From Cupriavidus phytohabitans (GTDB lineage Bacteria; Pseudomonadota; Gammaproteobacteria; Burkholderiales; Burkholderiaceae), in NCBI RefSeq assembly GCF_000426345.1, contig NZ_AUFE01000026.1, positions 1 through 64,000 of the forward strand: a stretch of DNA of 64,000 bases, in the 5' to 3' direction. Below, piece by piece: positions 10,242-18,656 of the stretch. Below the pieces are notes generated by a model that did no database searches, was not told the DNA's origin, and was given only the letters and a program-made list of their open reading frames with translations. Made by a program: the position numbers and the translations under genes. Positions within the stretch are counted from its first letter, which is position 1; every line of letters starts with the position of its first letter.

Positions 10242-10847
10242 CTAGCGTTCGCCGCGCGCCAGCCGCGCGGCGGCGCGCAGGCTGCGCACGATGCGGTCGA
10301 ACGCGGCCGCGCGCGCGTCGTCGGAACGCTGGCGCAGCGCGAACGAGGGATGATAGGTGGCGATGACGAGCCGGCCCTCGTGCTCGACCGGCGTGTCCAT
10401 CATCGCGCCCAGCGTCACGCTCTTGCGGCCCAGCACCGCGCGCGCGGCGGTGCCGCCCAGCGCGACGATGATCGTCGGATCCACCTGCTTCAGCTCGCGC
10501 TCGAGCCACAGGTGGCAGGCTTCGATCTCCAGTTGCCCCGGCGTCTTGTGCAGCCGCCGCTTGCCGCGCAGCTCGAACTTGAAATGCTTGACCGCATTGG
10601 TCATGAACAGCTTGTCGCGGTCCAGTCCGGCCTGTTCGAGCGCATCGTCCAGCAGGCGTCCCGCGGGGCCCACGAACGGTGAGCCCTGCAGGTCTTCCTG
10701 CGAGCCGGGCTGTTCGCCCACCAGCATGATGCGGGCGTGCGACGCGCCGGCGCCGGGCACGCCCTGCGTGGCGTTGCGCCATAGCGGGCAACGCCGGCAT
10801 TCATTCAGTTCGGCACGGCTGACCGGTGGTTTCCTGCGCTCGGGCAT
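10242..10847 (-). CDS. udgX: UdgX family uracil-DNA binding glycosylase
   Basis: Family-4-like uracil-DNA glycosylase of 201 residues from the ATG at 10847. It has the iron-sulfur cysteines (CRRCPLW near residue 17-20, later Cys 111), the GEQPGSQED motif (44-52) and the insertion KRRLH (96-100) within NAVKHFKFELRGKRRLHKTP. In mycobacterial UdgX the equivalent KRRIH loop carries the His that becomes covalently linked to uracil-containing DNA after excision. That loop separates UdgX from ordinary family-4 enzymes. Here the loop is KRRLH with the His kept, so covalent trapping is inferred. The frame remains open upstream but without homology. Confidence 0.85.
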   Translation of the reverse strand: MPERRKPPVSRAELNECRRCPLWRNATQGVPGAGASHARIMLVGEQPGSQEDLQGSPFVGPAGRLLDDALEQAGLDRDKLFMTNAVKHFKFELRGKRRLHKTPGQLEIEACHLWLERELKQVDPTIIVALGGTAARAVLGRKSVTLGAMMDTPVEHEGRLVIATYHPSFALRQRSDDARAAAFDRIVRSLRAAARLARGER

Positions 10848-11024
10848 GGCATCGATATCTGGCGGTCGGAACGCAATGGCCCCGCTGCAAGGTGCGCAGC
10901 AGGTTCCGCGCCATGCGCCGCCGGCGGAACGTACCGGTACGGAATTTGCCTCGCCCCAACACCTCGTGGCGGCCCGCCCGGCTGCCATACCACCCGCGGA
11001 CCCGGACGCCGACTCCCAGTACGC

Positions 11025-11288
11025 ATGCCCCAGCAACCGATAGCGCCGCCATCCCGCCGCCGAATTGCCGCGGAGCTGTTCCGTGCGATCTGGCGTTTCC
11101 GCCTGCGCGTGGTGGTGGCGGTGTCGCTGCTGCTGCTGCTGCTGCTGGCCAAGGCCTGCGCGGTCGCGGTGCCGCTGCTGCTGAAGCTGGTGGTCGACGA
11201 AGTCACGCCGGCCGCGGCGCGGCTCGGGCTGGTGACCATGCCCGTGTTCCTGGGGCTTGGTCAGCAGGCATCGGTATCGGAAAGTTGA
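11025..11288 (+). pseudogene. 5' remnant of an ABC exporter (Atm1-like half transporter)
   Basis: The first ~74 codons (ending near 11246) read like the N-terminus of a membrane-fused ABC exporter: a basic leader (SRRRIAAELFRAIWRFR), a first hydrophobic helix (VVVAVSLLLLLLLAKACAVAV) and PLLLKLVVDEV. The frame then continues into a short unrelated tail (GLGQQASVSES) and stops at 87 residues. The remaining membrane segments and the ATPase domain are absent. I read this as a deletion scar that removed the rest of the gene. It might still yield a short membrane peptide. Confidence 0.65.
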
Positions 11289-11289
11289 A

Positions 11290-12045
11290 TCAGCCTTGCG
11301 CGGGCTCGCCGGCAGACAGCCACCAGTAGCGCTCCGGCGCGCACAGGTCGCACAGCTGCTCTTCGCCGAACATCTGCAACTGGCTCTGGTAGGCATTGAC
11401 CGCATAGCTCTTCTGCGCGAGATGCTGGCTGACCGGCAGGTTGACCGGGGTCGCATGCAGCCCCGCGCGCAGGCATTCGGCCAGCCGTTGCTGCAGCACA
11501 CCGGGCAAGCGGCGGTAGATCGCGTCTTCGTAGTACAGCCACTGCACCGGCGGCGTCGATGCCGCCTGCGCTCGCGAGGGCACCAGCAGCGCGGCCCACG
11601 CCGCCGCGCGCACCTGCGCCGCCTGCATCAGCATGCGGCAGGCTTCATGCGCCAGCACATGATCGGAATGGAACAGGCCGAGCGGCGCAGCCACCATGCC
11701 GTCGGCCTGCGTCGCCAGGACGTGCTGCAAGCTGTCGGCGATCTCGCGCGGCGTATGGCGGCGGCCGTACTGGCTGTCCCAGAAATCGAGCCAGACCGGC
11801 TGCGCGCCCAGCATGCCAAGCGCGCGGTTGTCCTCGCGCCGGCGCGCGCGCACCGCCTGCTCGGCGCTGTCGAAGCCCGCGGCGCGGTCCCCGTCCGGTG
11901 CCGGCACGCCGGCGGGCGGGACGCCGGCGAAGACCGTCACCACGCGCGCGCCGCGTGCCGCGGCGATCAGGCCGCCGCAGCTGAACACCGCATCGTCCAG
12001 GTGCGGTGAAATCACCGTCACCGGTCCGGCTATGTCAGTCACCAT
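11290..12045 (-). CDS. PIG-L/LmbE family deacetylase
   Basis: A 251-residue protein from the ATG at 12045 with the zinc-binding signature of the PIG-L family near the start (VISPHLDDAVFSCGG, residues 9-23) and the matching distal histidine motif (GLFHSDHVLAHEAC, near 127-140). Members remove N-acetyl or similar acyl groups from sugar substrates; the actual substrate is unknown. Its neighbour is a fragment of a nucleotide-sugar epimerase, so a role in surface polysaccharide or glycoconjugate synthesis is plausible but inferred. A frame open upstream adds 107 codons without homology. Confidence 0.85.
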   Translation of the reverse strand: MVTDIAGPVTVISPHLDDAVFSCGGLIAAARGARVVTVFAGVPPAGVPAPDGDRAAGFDSAEQAVRARRREDNRALGMLGAQPVWLDFWDSQYGRRHTPREIADSLQHVLATQADGMVAAPLGLFHSDHVLAHEACRMLMQAAQVRAAAWAALLVPSRAQAASTPPVQWLYYEDAIYRRLPGVLQQRLAECLRAGLHATPVNLPVSQHLAQKSYAVNAYQSQLQMFGEEQLCDLCAPERYWWLSAGEPAQG

Positions 12046-12088
12046 CGAATCACCCTTGCCATCGCCACTGGCAGGTTCGTCTCGCGCG

Positions 12089-12602
12089 CTACTTGTTGAG
12101 CACCACGGCGCGGGCTTCGCGTGCCGTGGCGGATACCGGCACCACGTTGCCCGGCGCGCCCTGCGCATGCGCTTGCGCCGCGAGCCGCGCGGCGAAGTAG
12201 TCGACCGTGTGGCGCAGGCCTTCCTCAAGCGACGTGCGCGGCTCCCAGCCCAGCAGGCTTCGCGCCAGCGAGATATCGGGGCAGCGCTGGTGCGGGTCGT
12301 CGGCGGGCAGGGGGCGCATCTCGACCGGCGAACGCGAGCCGGTGGCGCGCAGCACTTCCTGCGCAATCTCCAGCATAGTCGTCTCGCGCGGATTGCCGAG
12401 GTTGACCGGCATGCCGGAAGCGGGCGCTTCCATCAGCCGCACCAGCGCGTCCACCAGGTCGTCGACATAGCAGAAGGCGCACGTCTGCGCGCCATCGCCA
12501 TAGACCGTCAGCGGCTGCCCGGCCAATGCCTGGGTGATGAAGTTGGACACCACGCGGCCGTCCGCGGGATGCATGCGCGGCCCATACGTGTTGAAAATGC
12601 GC
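12089..12602 (-). pseudogene. 3' remnant of a UDP-glucuronate decarboxylase-like epimerase
   Basis: From [21 protein letters not shown] onward the protein matches the C-terminal half of extended SDR sugar-nucleotide enzymes of the UDP-xylose-synthase type ([51 protein letters not shown]). The N-terminal Rossmann fold (GxxGxxG) and the catalytic YxxxK, normally just before this point, are missing. The sequence upstream of about 12602 is unrelated. The enzyme cannot be active as read. The break marks a second deletion scar in this region. Confidence 0.75.
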
Positions 12603-12659
12603 GATCCGGCCGAATGGGATGAGACGCTGCGCATGGTGGCGGGGTGCGCTGCACTCCGT

Positions 12660-13136
12660 TCAGGGTTTGCCGTGGAGCCGGCCATTGCCACTGGCAATGC
12701 CGCTGCCATCGCCGGCCGGCGCCGCGCGCCGGTCTTTGCGCGCGGATGTGCCGGCCGAGACTGTGCAGCAGACCAGGTAGTAGGCCCGTTTCAGCGCCAT
12801 CGCGGCCTGCACTTTGGAGCCCGCTCCGGCGCGGGCAAAGGCCTCGTGCAAGCAGTGTTCGATGCTGTCTGCGGTGCCATGCTGCTCGAACAGGCCCTCG
12901 GGCCGCTGCGCCCAAAGCGTGAGCAGCACCCGCTGGCGTTGCGCCATCGTGTGCGAGGGCCACACCCGGTCGCGGCTCAGCAGTTCCAGGCGGGTCGCCA
13001 GCAGGGTTTCGAGGAATATGGTGGGCCGCGCAGCACGCCTGGCGGGAGCCGGTGGCTGCAAAGCCGGTGCGTGCGCGGAGGCGGTGCCAACCGCGGGCTC
13101 GGTCTGCGCAAGCGTGTCGTGATGGAAGAAGATCAT
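12660..13136 (-). CDS. Hypothetical protein, 158 residues
   Basis: A possible gene starting at the ATG at 13136 ([14 protein letters not shown]). The first 35 residues are Ala/Pro-rich, and the central part ([39 protein letters not shown]) looks helical and more protein-like. The end is Gly/Arg-rich. I recognise no domain. It lies between the epimerase remnant and the histidine-kinase gene, in a region with other rearrangements, so the C-terminal part may be read-through into foreign sequence. Confidence 0.45.
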   Translation of the reverse strand: MIFFHHDTLAQTEPAVGTASAHAPALQPPAPARRAARPTIFLETLLATRLELLSRDRVWPSHTMAQRQRVLLTLWAQRPEGLFEQHGTADSIEHCLHEAFARAGAGSKVQAAMALKRAYYLVCCTVSAGTSARKDRRAAPAGDGSGIASGNGRLHGKP

Positions 13137-13357
13137 GGCAGTGGGCGGCGCCCGCGTTTGCCACCCATGCGAAGCATGAAGTTGCGCCTCGGTGCCGGGG
13201 TCTGGTTGCGATTGCGCGCTCACTGGTAACGCTGCAAGGAGCGTTCCAGCGCGCCACCGGGACGGCAGGCGCGGCGCCGGCCAGCGCGGCGCCTGGCCCG
13301 CAGGGAGAATTGCAACCTTGCGCGTAAATCCGGCACGGGCTTCCGTTGGCGCACCGG

Positions 13358-13400
13358 CCAAACGGACGCCAAACGGACGCCAAACGGACGCCAAACGGAC
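13358..13400. repeat. Tandem 11-bp repeat, four copies
   Basis: Four head-to-tail copies of CCAAACGGACG (the last incomplete) just downstream of the histidine-kinase stop codon. An array of identical short units of this kind can vary in copy number by slippage. Confidence 0.9.
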
Positions 13401-13411
13401 CCCGTTGCGCC

Positions 13412-16273
13412 TCAGGCGACGCGCAGCTCCCGGATGGCGTTCAGCAAGGCTTCCAGTGAGACGGGCTTGGTCAGGTGCGCGTCGAAGCCTGCCTGCATCG
13501 ACTCGCGGATATCGTCCGGCCGGCCATAGCCGCTCAATGCAATCGCGGTCAGCTTGTGCAGGTGCGGCTGGCGGCGGATGGCGCGAATAAAGTCCAGGCC
13601 CGACATGCCGGGCATGCCGATGTCCGACAGCAGCAGGTCCGGGCAATGCTGCCCGAGACGATCCAGTGCCTCCTGCCCGCTGGTGGCAACCGACACGCTG
13701 GCGCCTTCCATTTCGAGCAGCATCTTGAAGGTCTCGACCGTGCCGGAATCGTCGTCGACCAGCAGGATCTCGGTGCCGCCCAGCGGCAGCGATGGCGCAA
13801 GCGCCGGCGCGGAGTCGGCGGCGACTTCCTCGCGCAGCGGGAGCGTTACGGTGAACACCGAACCCTTGCCGAGCCCGTCGGAATTCGCGCGCACCGTGCC
13901 GCCCTGCATGGTCACCAGCTCGCGTACCAGCGACAGGCCGATGCCAAGTCCCCCCTGCCGCGCGCTCGGCGCGGTGCCCTGGCGGAACATATCGAAGATA
14001 TGCGGCAGGTTCTGCGCATCGATGCCAATGCCGGTATCGCGTATCTCCAGCACGCCGTCGCCGCCCTCTGTCACCAGCGAGACCGTGATCCTGCCGCCGG
14101 CGCTGGTGTATTTGAGCGCATTGCTGACCAGGTTCCACACCACCTGCTCGACCCGCGTCAGGTCGGCGTCGATCATCAGCGGACCGGCCGGCAAGATGCG
14201 CTCCAGCGCGATGTCCTTGCGCCTGGCCTCTTCCTCGATGGCGTGGCAGACGCGCTCGACCACTTCGCGCCAGTCGACCGGCGCGCGTGCGATCGATAGC
14301 TTGCCGGTGCGCAGGCGCGACATGTCCAGCAGGTCGTCGATGATGTGCGCCTGTCCGATCACGGTGCGCCGGATAGTGCCGGCGGCGCGCTGGATCACCG
14401 GGTTGCCGCGCCCTTCGGGCGAACGGATGATCAGCTCGGCGCTGGCGCTGATCAGGTTGAGCGGATGCTTGAGTTCGTGCGACACCACGGCCAGGAATTC
14501 GTCGCGCATGCGTTCGGCACGCGCGTCGGCGCGTTCGCCGGTGCGCGCGTCCGCGGAATCGATGACTCCCTGGCGCCCGGTGCGCGTGGCCAGCCGCGTC
14601 AGCGCCACTTCGTCGAGGTTGCGCATGATCTTGGCAAAGCCGCTGAAGCCGCCCTTGTCAATGCGCGACAGCACCCCGCTGGCGCGGAAGCGGCTGCCGT
14701 CCTTGCGCTGGTGCCAGCGGTCTTCCTCGACGCGGCCGTACAGGCGCGCCTGCGCCATTTCTTCCTGGGCGATGCGGGCGGCGCGGTCCTCGGGCGTGTA
14801 CAGGGTTTCCGCTTCCTGTCCAAGCATCTCCGCCTCGGTATAGCCGAAGATCCGTTCGGCGCCGGTGTTCCAGCTGGTGACGCGGCCTTCGTCGTCGAAG
14901 GTGATGATGGCGTAGTCGCGCGTGCTTTCCGCCACGATATTCATGCGCTTCTCGCCTTCGCTCAGGCGCTCTTCGGCCGCGCGGCGCGACGTGATGTCGA
15001 TGAACGACAGCACCGCGCCCTCGATGCGGTCCTCGGTGGTGCGGTACGGCAGGAAGCGCGCCAGGTACCAGCGGCCGTCGCTGCTCTTGACTTCGCGTTC
15101 GATCAGGCGCAGGGAGTCGAAGGCTTCGCCGGCATCGTCGGCAAGCTTGTCGTACTCGAGCCGGTGCGTGATATCGAGCAGCGAACGGCCGATGTCGGAC
15201 GGGATGATGCTGAAGACGTCGGTGGCGCGCGGGGTGTAGCGCTTGATGCACAGGTTGCGATCGACGAAGACCGTGCCGATATCGTTGGCCATGATCAGGT
15301 TCTGCAGGTCGTCGTTGATCTTGCCCGTTTCCTCGACCTTGGACTTGAGTTCGGCGTTGACGGTGGTCAGCTCCTCGTTGATCGACTGCAGTTCTTCCTT
15401 GCTGGTCTCCAGCTCTTCCGTGGTCGAGCGCAACTCTTCGTTGATCGCCTGCAGCTCTTCGTTGGAGGCCTTGAGTTCCTCGGTCGAGGTTTCCGACTGC
15501 TCGATGGTGGCCTGCAGCTGCTCCTTCGTGCGATGCAACTCGCGTTCGAGCTGCGCGATCATCGGGTCGCGCTCGTCGGCGGCCTGGCCGCGCGGCGTTG
15601 CGCTCATGCTGTCCTCGACCTCGTCGAACAGCACCAGCACGAAGTCGCCGTTGGCCTCGGCGTCGTGTACCGGGCGCGCCGTCATGTTGACGAAGAAATG
15701 CCTGCCGTCGCGTTCGAGCTGTACGCGCCGGGCCTCGACGCTGTGGTTGGTCTGCAGCGCCTGGTAGATCGCGGTACGCAGTTCCAGCCGCAGTTCCTGG
15801 CGCACCGCGCCGATGATGTTGTGCGACGGCACGCCGCCGGCGTACTGCAGGAAGCGCCCGGCGCGGTCCGACAGGTGCACGATCTCGGAATCGCGGCTGA
15901 CCAGCACGCTCGGCGGCGCGTGCTGCTCGATCAGCCGCTGGTGCAGGTCGCCGAAGGAGAACTTGCGCTTGCCGGCCGGCTGCAGCACCGTCACCGGCGT
16001 GCGCGCATTGAGCATGCCGGCCGACAGTGGCAACGGCGTTTCGGCGCGCACCGCGACGTTGGCGCGGTAGATGCGGGCCTTCTTGTCGACCACCGAAAAC
16101 AGGTTGCTGACGCTGTCGGCGGCTTCGGAGCTGCCCAGGAACAGGTAGCCGCCCGGGCGCAGCGCGAAATGGAAGGTGCGCAGGATCTCGGTCTGCGCGT
16201 CGCGGTCCAGGTAGATCAGCAGGTTGCGGCAGCAGATCAGGTCCAGCCGCGAGAACGGCGGATCGCTGAGCAC
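13412..16273 (-). CDS. CheR(C-term)-PAS-histidine kinase-REC hybrid protein, 5'-truncated
   Basis: Large hybrid signalling protein. As read (GTG at 16273, 953 residues) it begins in the middle of a CheR methyltransferase domain (DPPFSRLDLICCRNLLIYLD, GGYLFLGSSE). A PAS-like domain, a coiled coil of repeated ELxSxNEEL units (about 240-330) and two PAS domains follow. Next come HisKA with the phospho-accepting His (VVSHELKHPLNLI), an HATPase domain (NLVSNALKYTSAGG, DTGIGI) and a C-terminal receiver (LLLSDIGMPGMSGL, Asp acceptor). Such proteins normally start with CheB and complete CheR. Those are interrupted here (see 16284-16533), and no ribosome-binding site supports the GTG, so the gene is probably damaged. 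Confidence 0.75.
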   Translation of the reverse strand: MLSDPPFSRLDLICCRNLLIYLDRDAQTEILRTFHFALRPGGYLFLGSSEAADSVSNLFSVVDKKARIYRANVAVRAETPLPLSAGMLNARTPVTVLQPAGKRKFSFGDLHQRLIEQHAPPSVLVSRDSEIVHLSDRAGRFLQYAGGVPSHNIIGAVRQELRLELRTAIYQALQTNHSVEARRVQLERDGRHFFVNMTARPVHDAEANGDFVLVLFDEVEDSMSATPRGQAADERDPMIAQLERELHRTKEQLQATIEQSETSTEELKASNEELQAINEELRSTTEELETSKEELQSINEELTTVNAELKSKVEETGKINDDLQNLIMANDIGTVFVDRNLCIKRYTPRATDVFSIIPSDIGRSLLDITHRLEYDKLADDAGEAFDSLRLIEREVKSSDGRWYLARFLPYRTTEDRIEGAVLSFIDITSRRAAEERLSEGEKRMNIVAESTRDYAIITFDDEGRVTSWNTGAERIFGYTEAEMLGQEAETLYTPEDRAARIAQEEMAQARLYGRVEEDRWHQRKDGSRFRASGVLSRIDKGGFSGFAKIMRNLDEVALTRLATRTGRQGVIDSADARTGERADARAERMRDEFLAVVSHELKHPLNLISASAELIIRSPEGRGNPVIQRAAGTIRRTVIGQAHIIDDLLDMSRLRTGKLSIARAPVDWREVVERVCHAIEEEARRKDIALERILPAGPLMIDADLTRVEQVVWNLVSNALKYTSAGGRITVSLVTEGGDGVLEIRDTGIGIDAQNLPHIFDMFRQGTAPSARQGGLGIGLSLVRELVTMQGGTVRANSDGLGKGSVFTVTLPLREEVAADSAPALAPSLPLGGTEILLVDDDSGTVETFKMLLEMEGASVSVATSGQEALDRLGQHCPDLLLSDIGMPGMSGLDFIRAIRRQPHLHKLTAIALSGYGRPDDIRESMQAGFDAHLTKPVSLEALLNAIRELRVA

Positions 16274-16283
16274 GTTGTGTCGA

Positions 16284-16533
16284 CGATCATCAGGTGTTGG
16301 TCGGGTGGCGCCACGTAGATTGCGCCGGGCCGCAGCGGCTCGCCATCGCGGGCGTGGCGGGCCGGCAGAGGCCCGACGCTGGCCAGCATGTCCGGCAGCA
16401 TGCTAGGGTTGGCGCCGATGTGCAGCACGGCGAGTACGGCCGCGTCCAGGTCCGGCGGCAAGCCGGCGGCGATATCCCGCAGCGCATTGACGCCGCCGGA
16501 GGAGGTGCCCAGGACTATGGTGTCGCGCTTCAT
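16284..16533 (-). pseudogene. CheB methylesterase N-terminal remnant of the hybrid kinase
   Basis: From the ATG at 16533 the frame encodes the start of a CheB methylesterase domain: the nucleophile motif GTSSGG, AVLAVLHIG, then GAIYVAPPDQHLMIVD. At about 16280-16284 homology stops, and the next bases continue in another frame as the late CheR domain (NVLSDPPFS). The junction is therefore a deletion of the rest of CheB and most of CheR, plus a frame change. The CheB frame itself stops at 16237. Originally this was one gene with 13412-16273. Confidence 0.75.
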
Positions 16534-16594
16534 GGGATCTCGGGTTGGTTTCAGGCCGCTGCCGGCAGCCGGAATCGAGCGGCAGGCTGCCGGT

Positions 16595-17245
16595 CTACTC
16601 CGCGGTGGATACCTCTGCCGGCACTTCGGGCGCGGCAGCGGCGCCGGTGTCGGATGGCTGGACGATGGCCGGCGCCGCCGCGCGTATCCGCAGCACGGTC
16701 TGGCGTGAAGTGTTGAAGCGCCGCGCCGTTTCGCTGACCGACTGGCCTTCCGCCAGCAAGCGCAGGATGGCATCGCGCTCGTCGGGCTTGTGCTTGGGCG
16801 GGCGTCCGACCGCACGACCCATGGCCTTGGCCGCAGCCAGGCTGTCGCGCACGCGCGCGCTGCGCGTGCTGCCCTCCAGCGCGGCCACTGCGCGCAGCAC
16901 CATGACAGCTTCAGGCGGCGCGGGGCTGGACAGGTTGGCGCGGCCGAGTTGCACGCAGTGCAGCGCCACGCCGAGCAGGCGGAACTTGCGGACCGTGCCC
17001 AGCACTTCCTGCACGCTCCAGCCCAGGCAGCTCAGCTGCATCGTCACCAGCGTATCGCCGGCCCGCACCCGTTGCAGCAGCGACAGCATCCGCGGCCGTT
17101 CGGCCGCGGGCACCGAGGCCGGCTCGCACTCCCAGAAAGCGCGGCGCAGGTCGACGGTATAGCCGGCCCGGTCGGCTATGCGCATTTCATCTTCCATCGC
17201 TTCGAGGTCACGGGCGCGGTTCGAGTAGATGAAGGTAGACGTCAT
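16595..17245 (-). CDS. Serine-recombinase homologue lacking catalytic residues
   Basis: A 216-residue protein from the ATG at 17245 (GAGGAAG ribosome-binding site). Its layout is that of a resolvase/invertase: N-terminal recombinase fold, a long helix (SARVRDSLAAAKAMGRAVGRPPKHK) and a C-terminal HTH (QSVSETARRFNTSRQTVLRI, about 175-194). The catalytic residues are gone. The YARVS motif that carries the nucleophilic Ser reads YSNRA (residues 7-11), and LDRLGR reads LSCLGW (71-76), losing both Arg. I infer a DNA-binding or regulatory protein rather than an active recombinase. Confidence 0.75.
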   Translation of the reverse strand: MTSTFIYSNRARDLEAMEDEMRIADRAGYTVDLRRAFWECEPASVPAAERPRMLSLLQRVRAGDTLVTMQLSCLGWSVQEVLGTVRKFRLLGVALHCVQLGRANLSSPAPPEAVMVLRAVAALEGSTRSARVRDSLAAAKAMGRAVGRPPKHKPDERDAILRLLAEGQSVSETARRFNTSRQTVLRIRAAAPAIVQPSDTGAAAAPEVPAEVSTAE

Positions 17246-17406
17246 GAGGCTTCCTCGTTCTGGTTTTCGTCTCCGGTCGCACGGCTGGGCGTCCCTTGGG
17301 GCAAGCCGGGCAGGCGACCTGTTTCTTCTGATTAGCAAAACTCGTCCCAGCTGCGGGGGTGGCAAGATAGTGACGGTAAACGTGCGTATGTGCGCATTTT
17401 TGCTGT

Positions 17407-17430
17407 GTACGTAACGCAAGTTCTACGTAC
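17407..17430. promoter_or_regulatory. Inverted repeat upstream of the recombinase-like gene
   Basis: Perfect 7-bp arms GTACGTA and TACGTAC separated by 10 bases, about 160 bases upstream of the recombinase-like start, inside a 455-base gap (17246-17700) that otherwise shows no gene. It could be an operator or an old recombination half-site pair. The binding protein is unknown. Confidence 0.45.
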
Positions 17431-17700
17431 CCTTTACGGTCGCTCTGCAACGGCACGAGGTCGGCAGCTGCGCGCCCTCGGCGCGGCCACGCCCTTGAGC
17501 TTGGCCGAGGCGGCGCGCGCCTTGGCGGGCACAAATAACAACCCTTCGCGCAGGAATTGCAATGATTACCGTGCGCGCGTGCCGGATCCGTGCCGTCGTT
17601 GCCCTGTGTCCCACCGTGTGCGCGTCGGGCACAGAACCTGCCTGCACGGTGGCACAGCCGGGCAAGACCGGCTTCCCACTCAAGTTCCCAGGAGGCAATC

Positions 17701-18168
17701 GTGGACAAGTCGAAGATCCCCGCAGACCAGGCCGACGCCATCGGCGCATTGATGGACGATCACCGCGCGGTCAAGAAACTGTTCAAGGCGTTCAAGGACA
17801 CCGACGACCGCGATGAGAAGGAATCGATCGCGCTCGAGGTCTGCCGCCAGCTGACCGTGCATGCCACCATTGAGGAGGAAATCTTCTACCCGGCGCTGCG
17901 CGGCGTCGGCGATGACATCGACGACATCCTGGACGAAGCGCAGGTCGAGCACCAGGTTGCCAAGGACCTGATAGCGGCGATCGAGGAAGACCCGGCCGGC
18001 GATATGCTCGCAGCCAACTTCACGGTGCTGTCCGAGTACGTCTCCCACCATATCGAGGAAGAGGAAGGCGAACTGTTCAAGAATGCGATCAAGGAGAAGG
18101 TCAACCTGCGCGACGTGGCTGAGGCCATGGCGGCGCGCAAGGAAGAACTGATGCAGCAAACCGCTTGA
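17701..18168 (+). CDS. Hemerythrin-like domain protein
   Basis: A 155-residue all-helical protein with the diiron-ligand pattern of hemerythrin HHE proteins: DDHRAVKKLF (His 21), TVHATIEEEIFYPAL, VEHQVAKDL and VSHHIEEEEGELF. Such proteins bind O2, NO or act in iron and redox stress; the role here is not determined. The start is a GTG at 17701, placed 6 bases after a strong AGGAGG ribosome-binding site (CCCAGGAGGCAATC). The longer ATG frame lacks homology. It stands alone and rightward, upstream of the ferredoxin gene. Confidence 0.88.
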   Translation: MDKSKIPADQADAIGALMDDHRAVKKLFKAFKDTDDRDEKESIALEVCRQLTVHATIEEEIFYPALRGVGDDIDDILDEAQVEHQVAKDLIAAIEEDPAGDMLAANFTVLSEYVSHHIEEEEGELFKNAIKEKVNLRDVAEAMAARKEELMQQTA

Positions 18169-18326
18169 TTTCCGGGACCGCTCCCATCCCCGGATGCAAC
18201 TTGCCAGCAGAAGCGGCACGGTGCGGACTTCAGGCGATTTGAATAAGTCGCGCAAGGCCGCGCCACCCGCGCGGCTTGCCGAGCGGCTACGATGACGCAG
18301 TGTTTACCGCCGTACCGCGTTTGCCC

Positions 18327-18656
18327 ATGACCTTTGTCGTGACGGATGCCTGCATCCAGTGCCGCCATACCGATTGCGTGGAAGTCTGTCCGATGACGTG
18401 TTTCCACGAAGGCCCCAACTTCCTCGCCATCGACCCCGACCAGTGCATCGACTGCTCGATGTGCGTGCCGATGTGCCCCGTGGGCGCCATCTATTCCGAG
18501 CATGACCTGCCCGACGACAAGCGCCATTTCATCGCGCTGAACGCCGAACTGTCGCGCCGGCCGGACTGGCCGCCGCTGCCGCAGGCCAAGGGCCCGATCG
18601 CCGGCCACGAGCAATGGGCGGACCATCCTGACCGCCTGGCGTTGCTGGTGCGCTAG
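18327..18656 (+). CDS. fdxA: 7Fe ferredoxin
   Basis: Small cytoplasmic electron carrier of 109 residues, start at 18327. The N-terminal half holds two cluster motifs: CIQCRHTDCVEVCP (Cys 9, 12, 17, 21) and CIDCSMCVPMCP (Cys 40, 43, 46, 50). The spacing is that of FdxA-type ferredoxins with one 3Fe-4S and one 4Fe-4S cluster. The C-terminal extension (HFIALNAELSRRPDWP) is also family-typical. It is convergent with fdsR, and the two stop codons share the same CTAG. Whether it works with the formate dehydrogenase is unknown. Confidence 0.92.
   Translation: MTFVVTDACIQCRHTDCVEVCPMTCFHEGPNFLAIDPDQCIDCSMCVPMCPVGAIYSEHDLPDDKRHFIALNAELSRRPDWPPLPQAKGPIAGHEQWADHPDRLALLVR

Noticed and set aside
13358..13400. 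The 11-bp tandem repeats as a small CRISPR array
   Set aside because: Units are contiguous with no spacers and are far shorter than CRISPR repeats; no cas genes are present.
16279..16284. GTCGAC at the CheB/CheR junction as evidence of engineered joining
   Set aside because: A six-base site is expected often by chance in such GC-rich DNA, and the other deletion junctions do not carry it.
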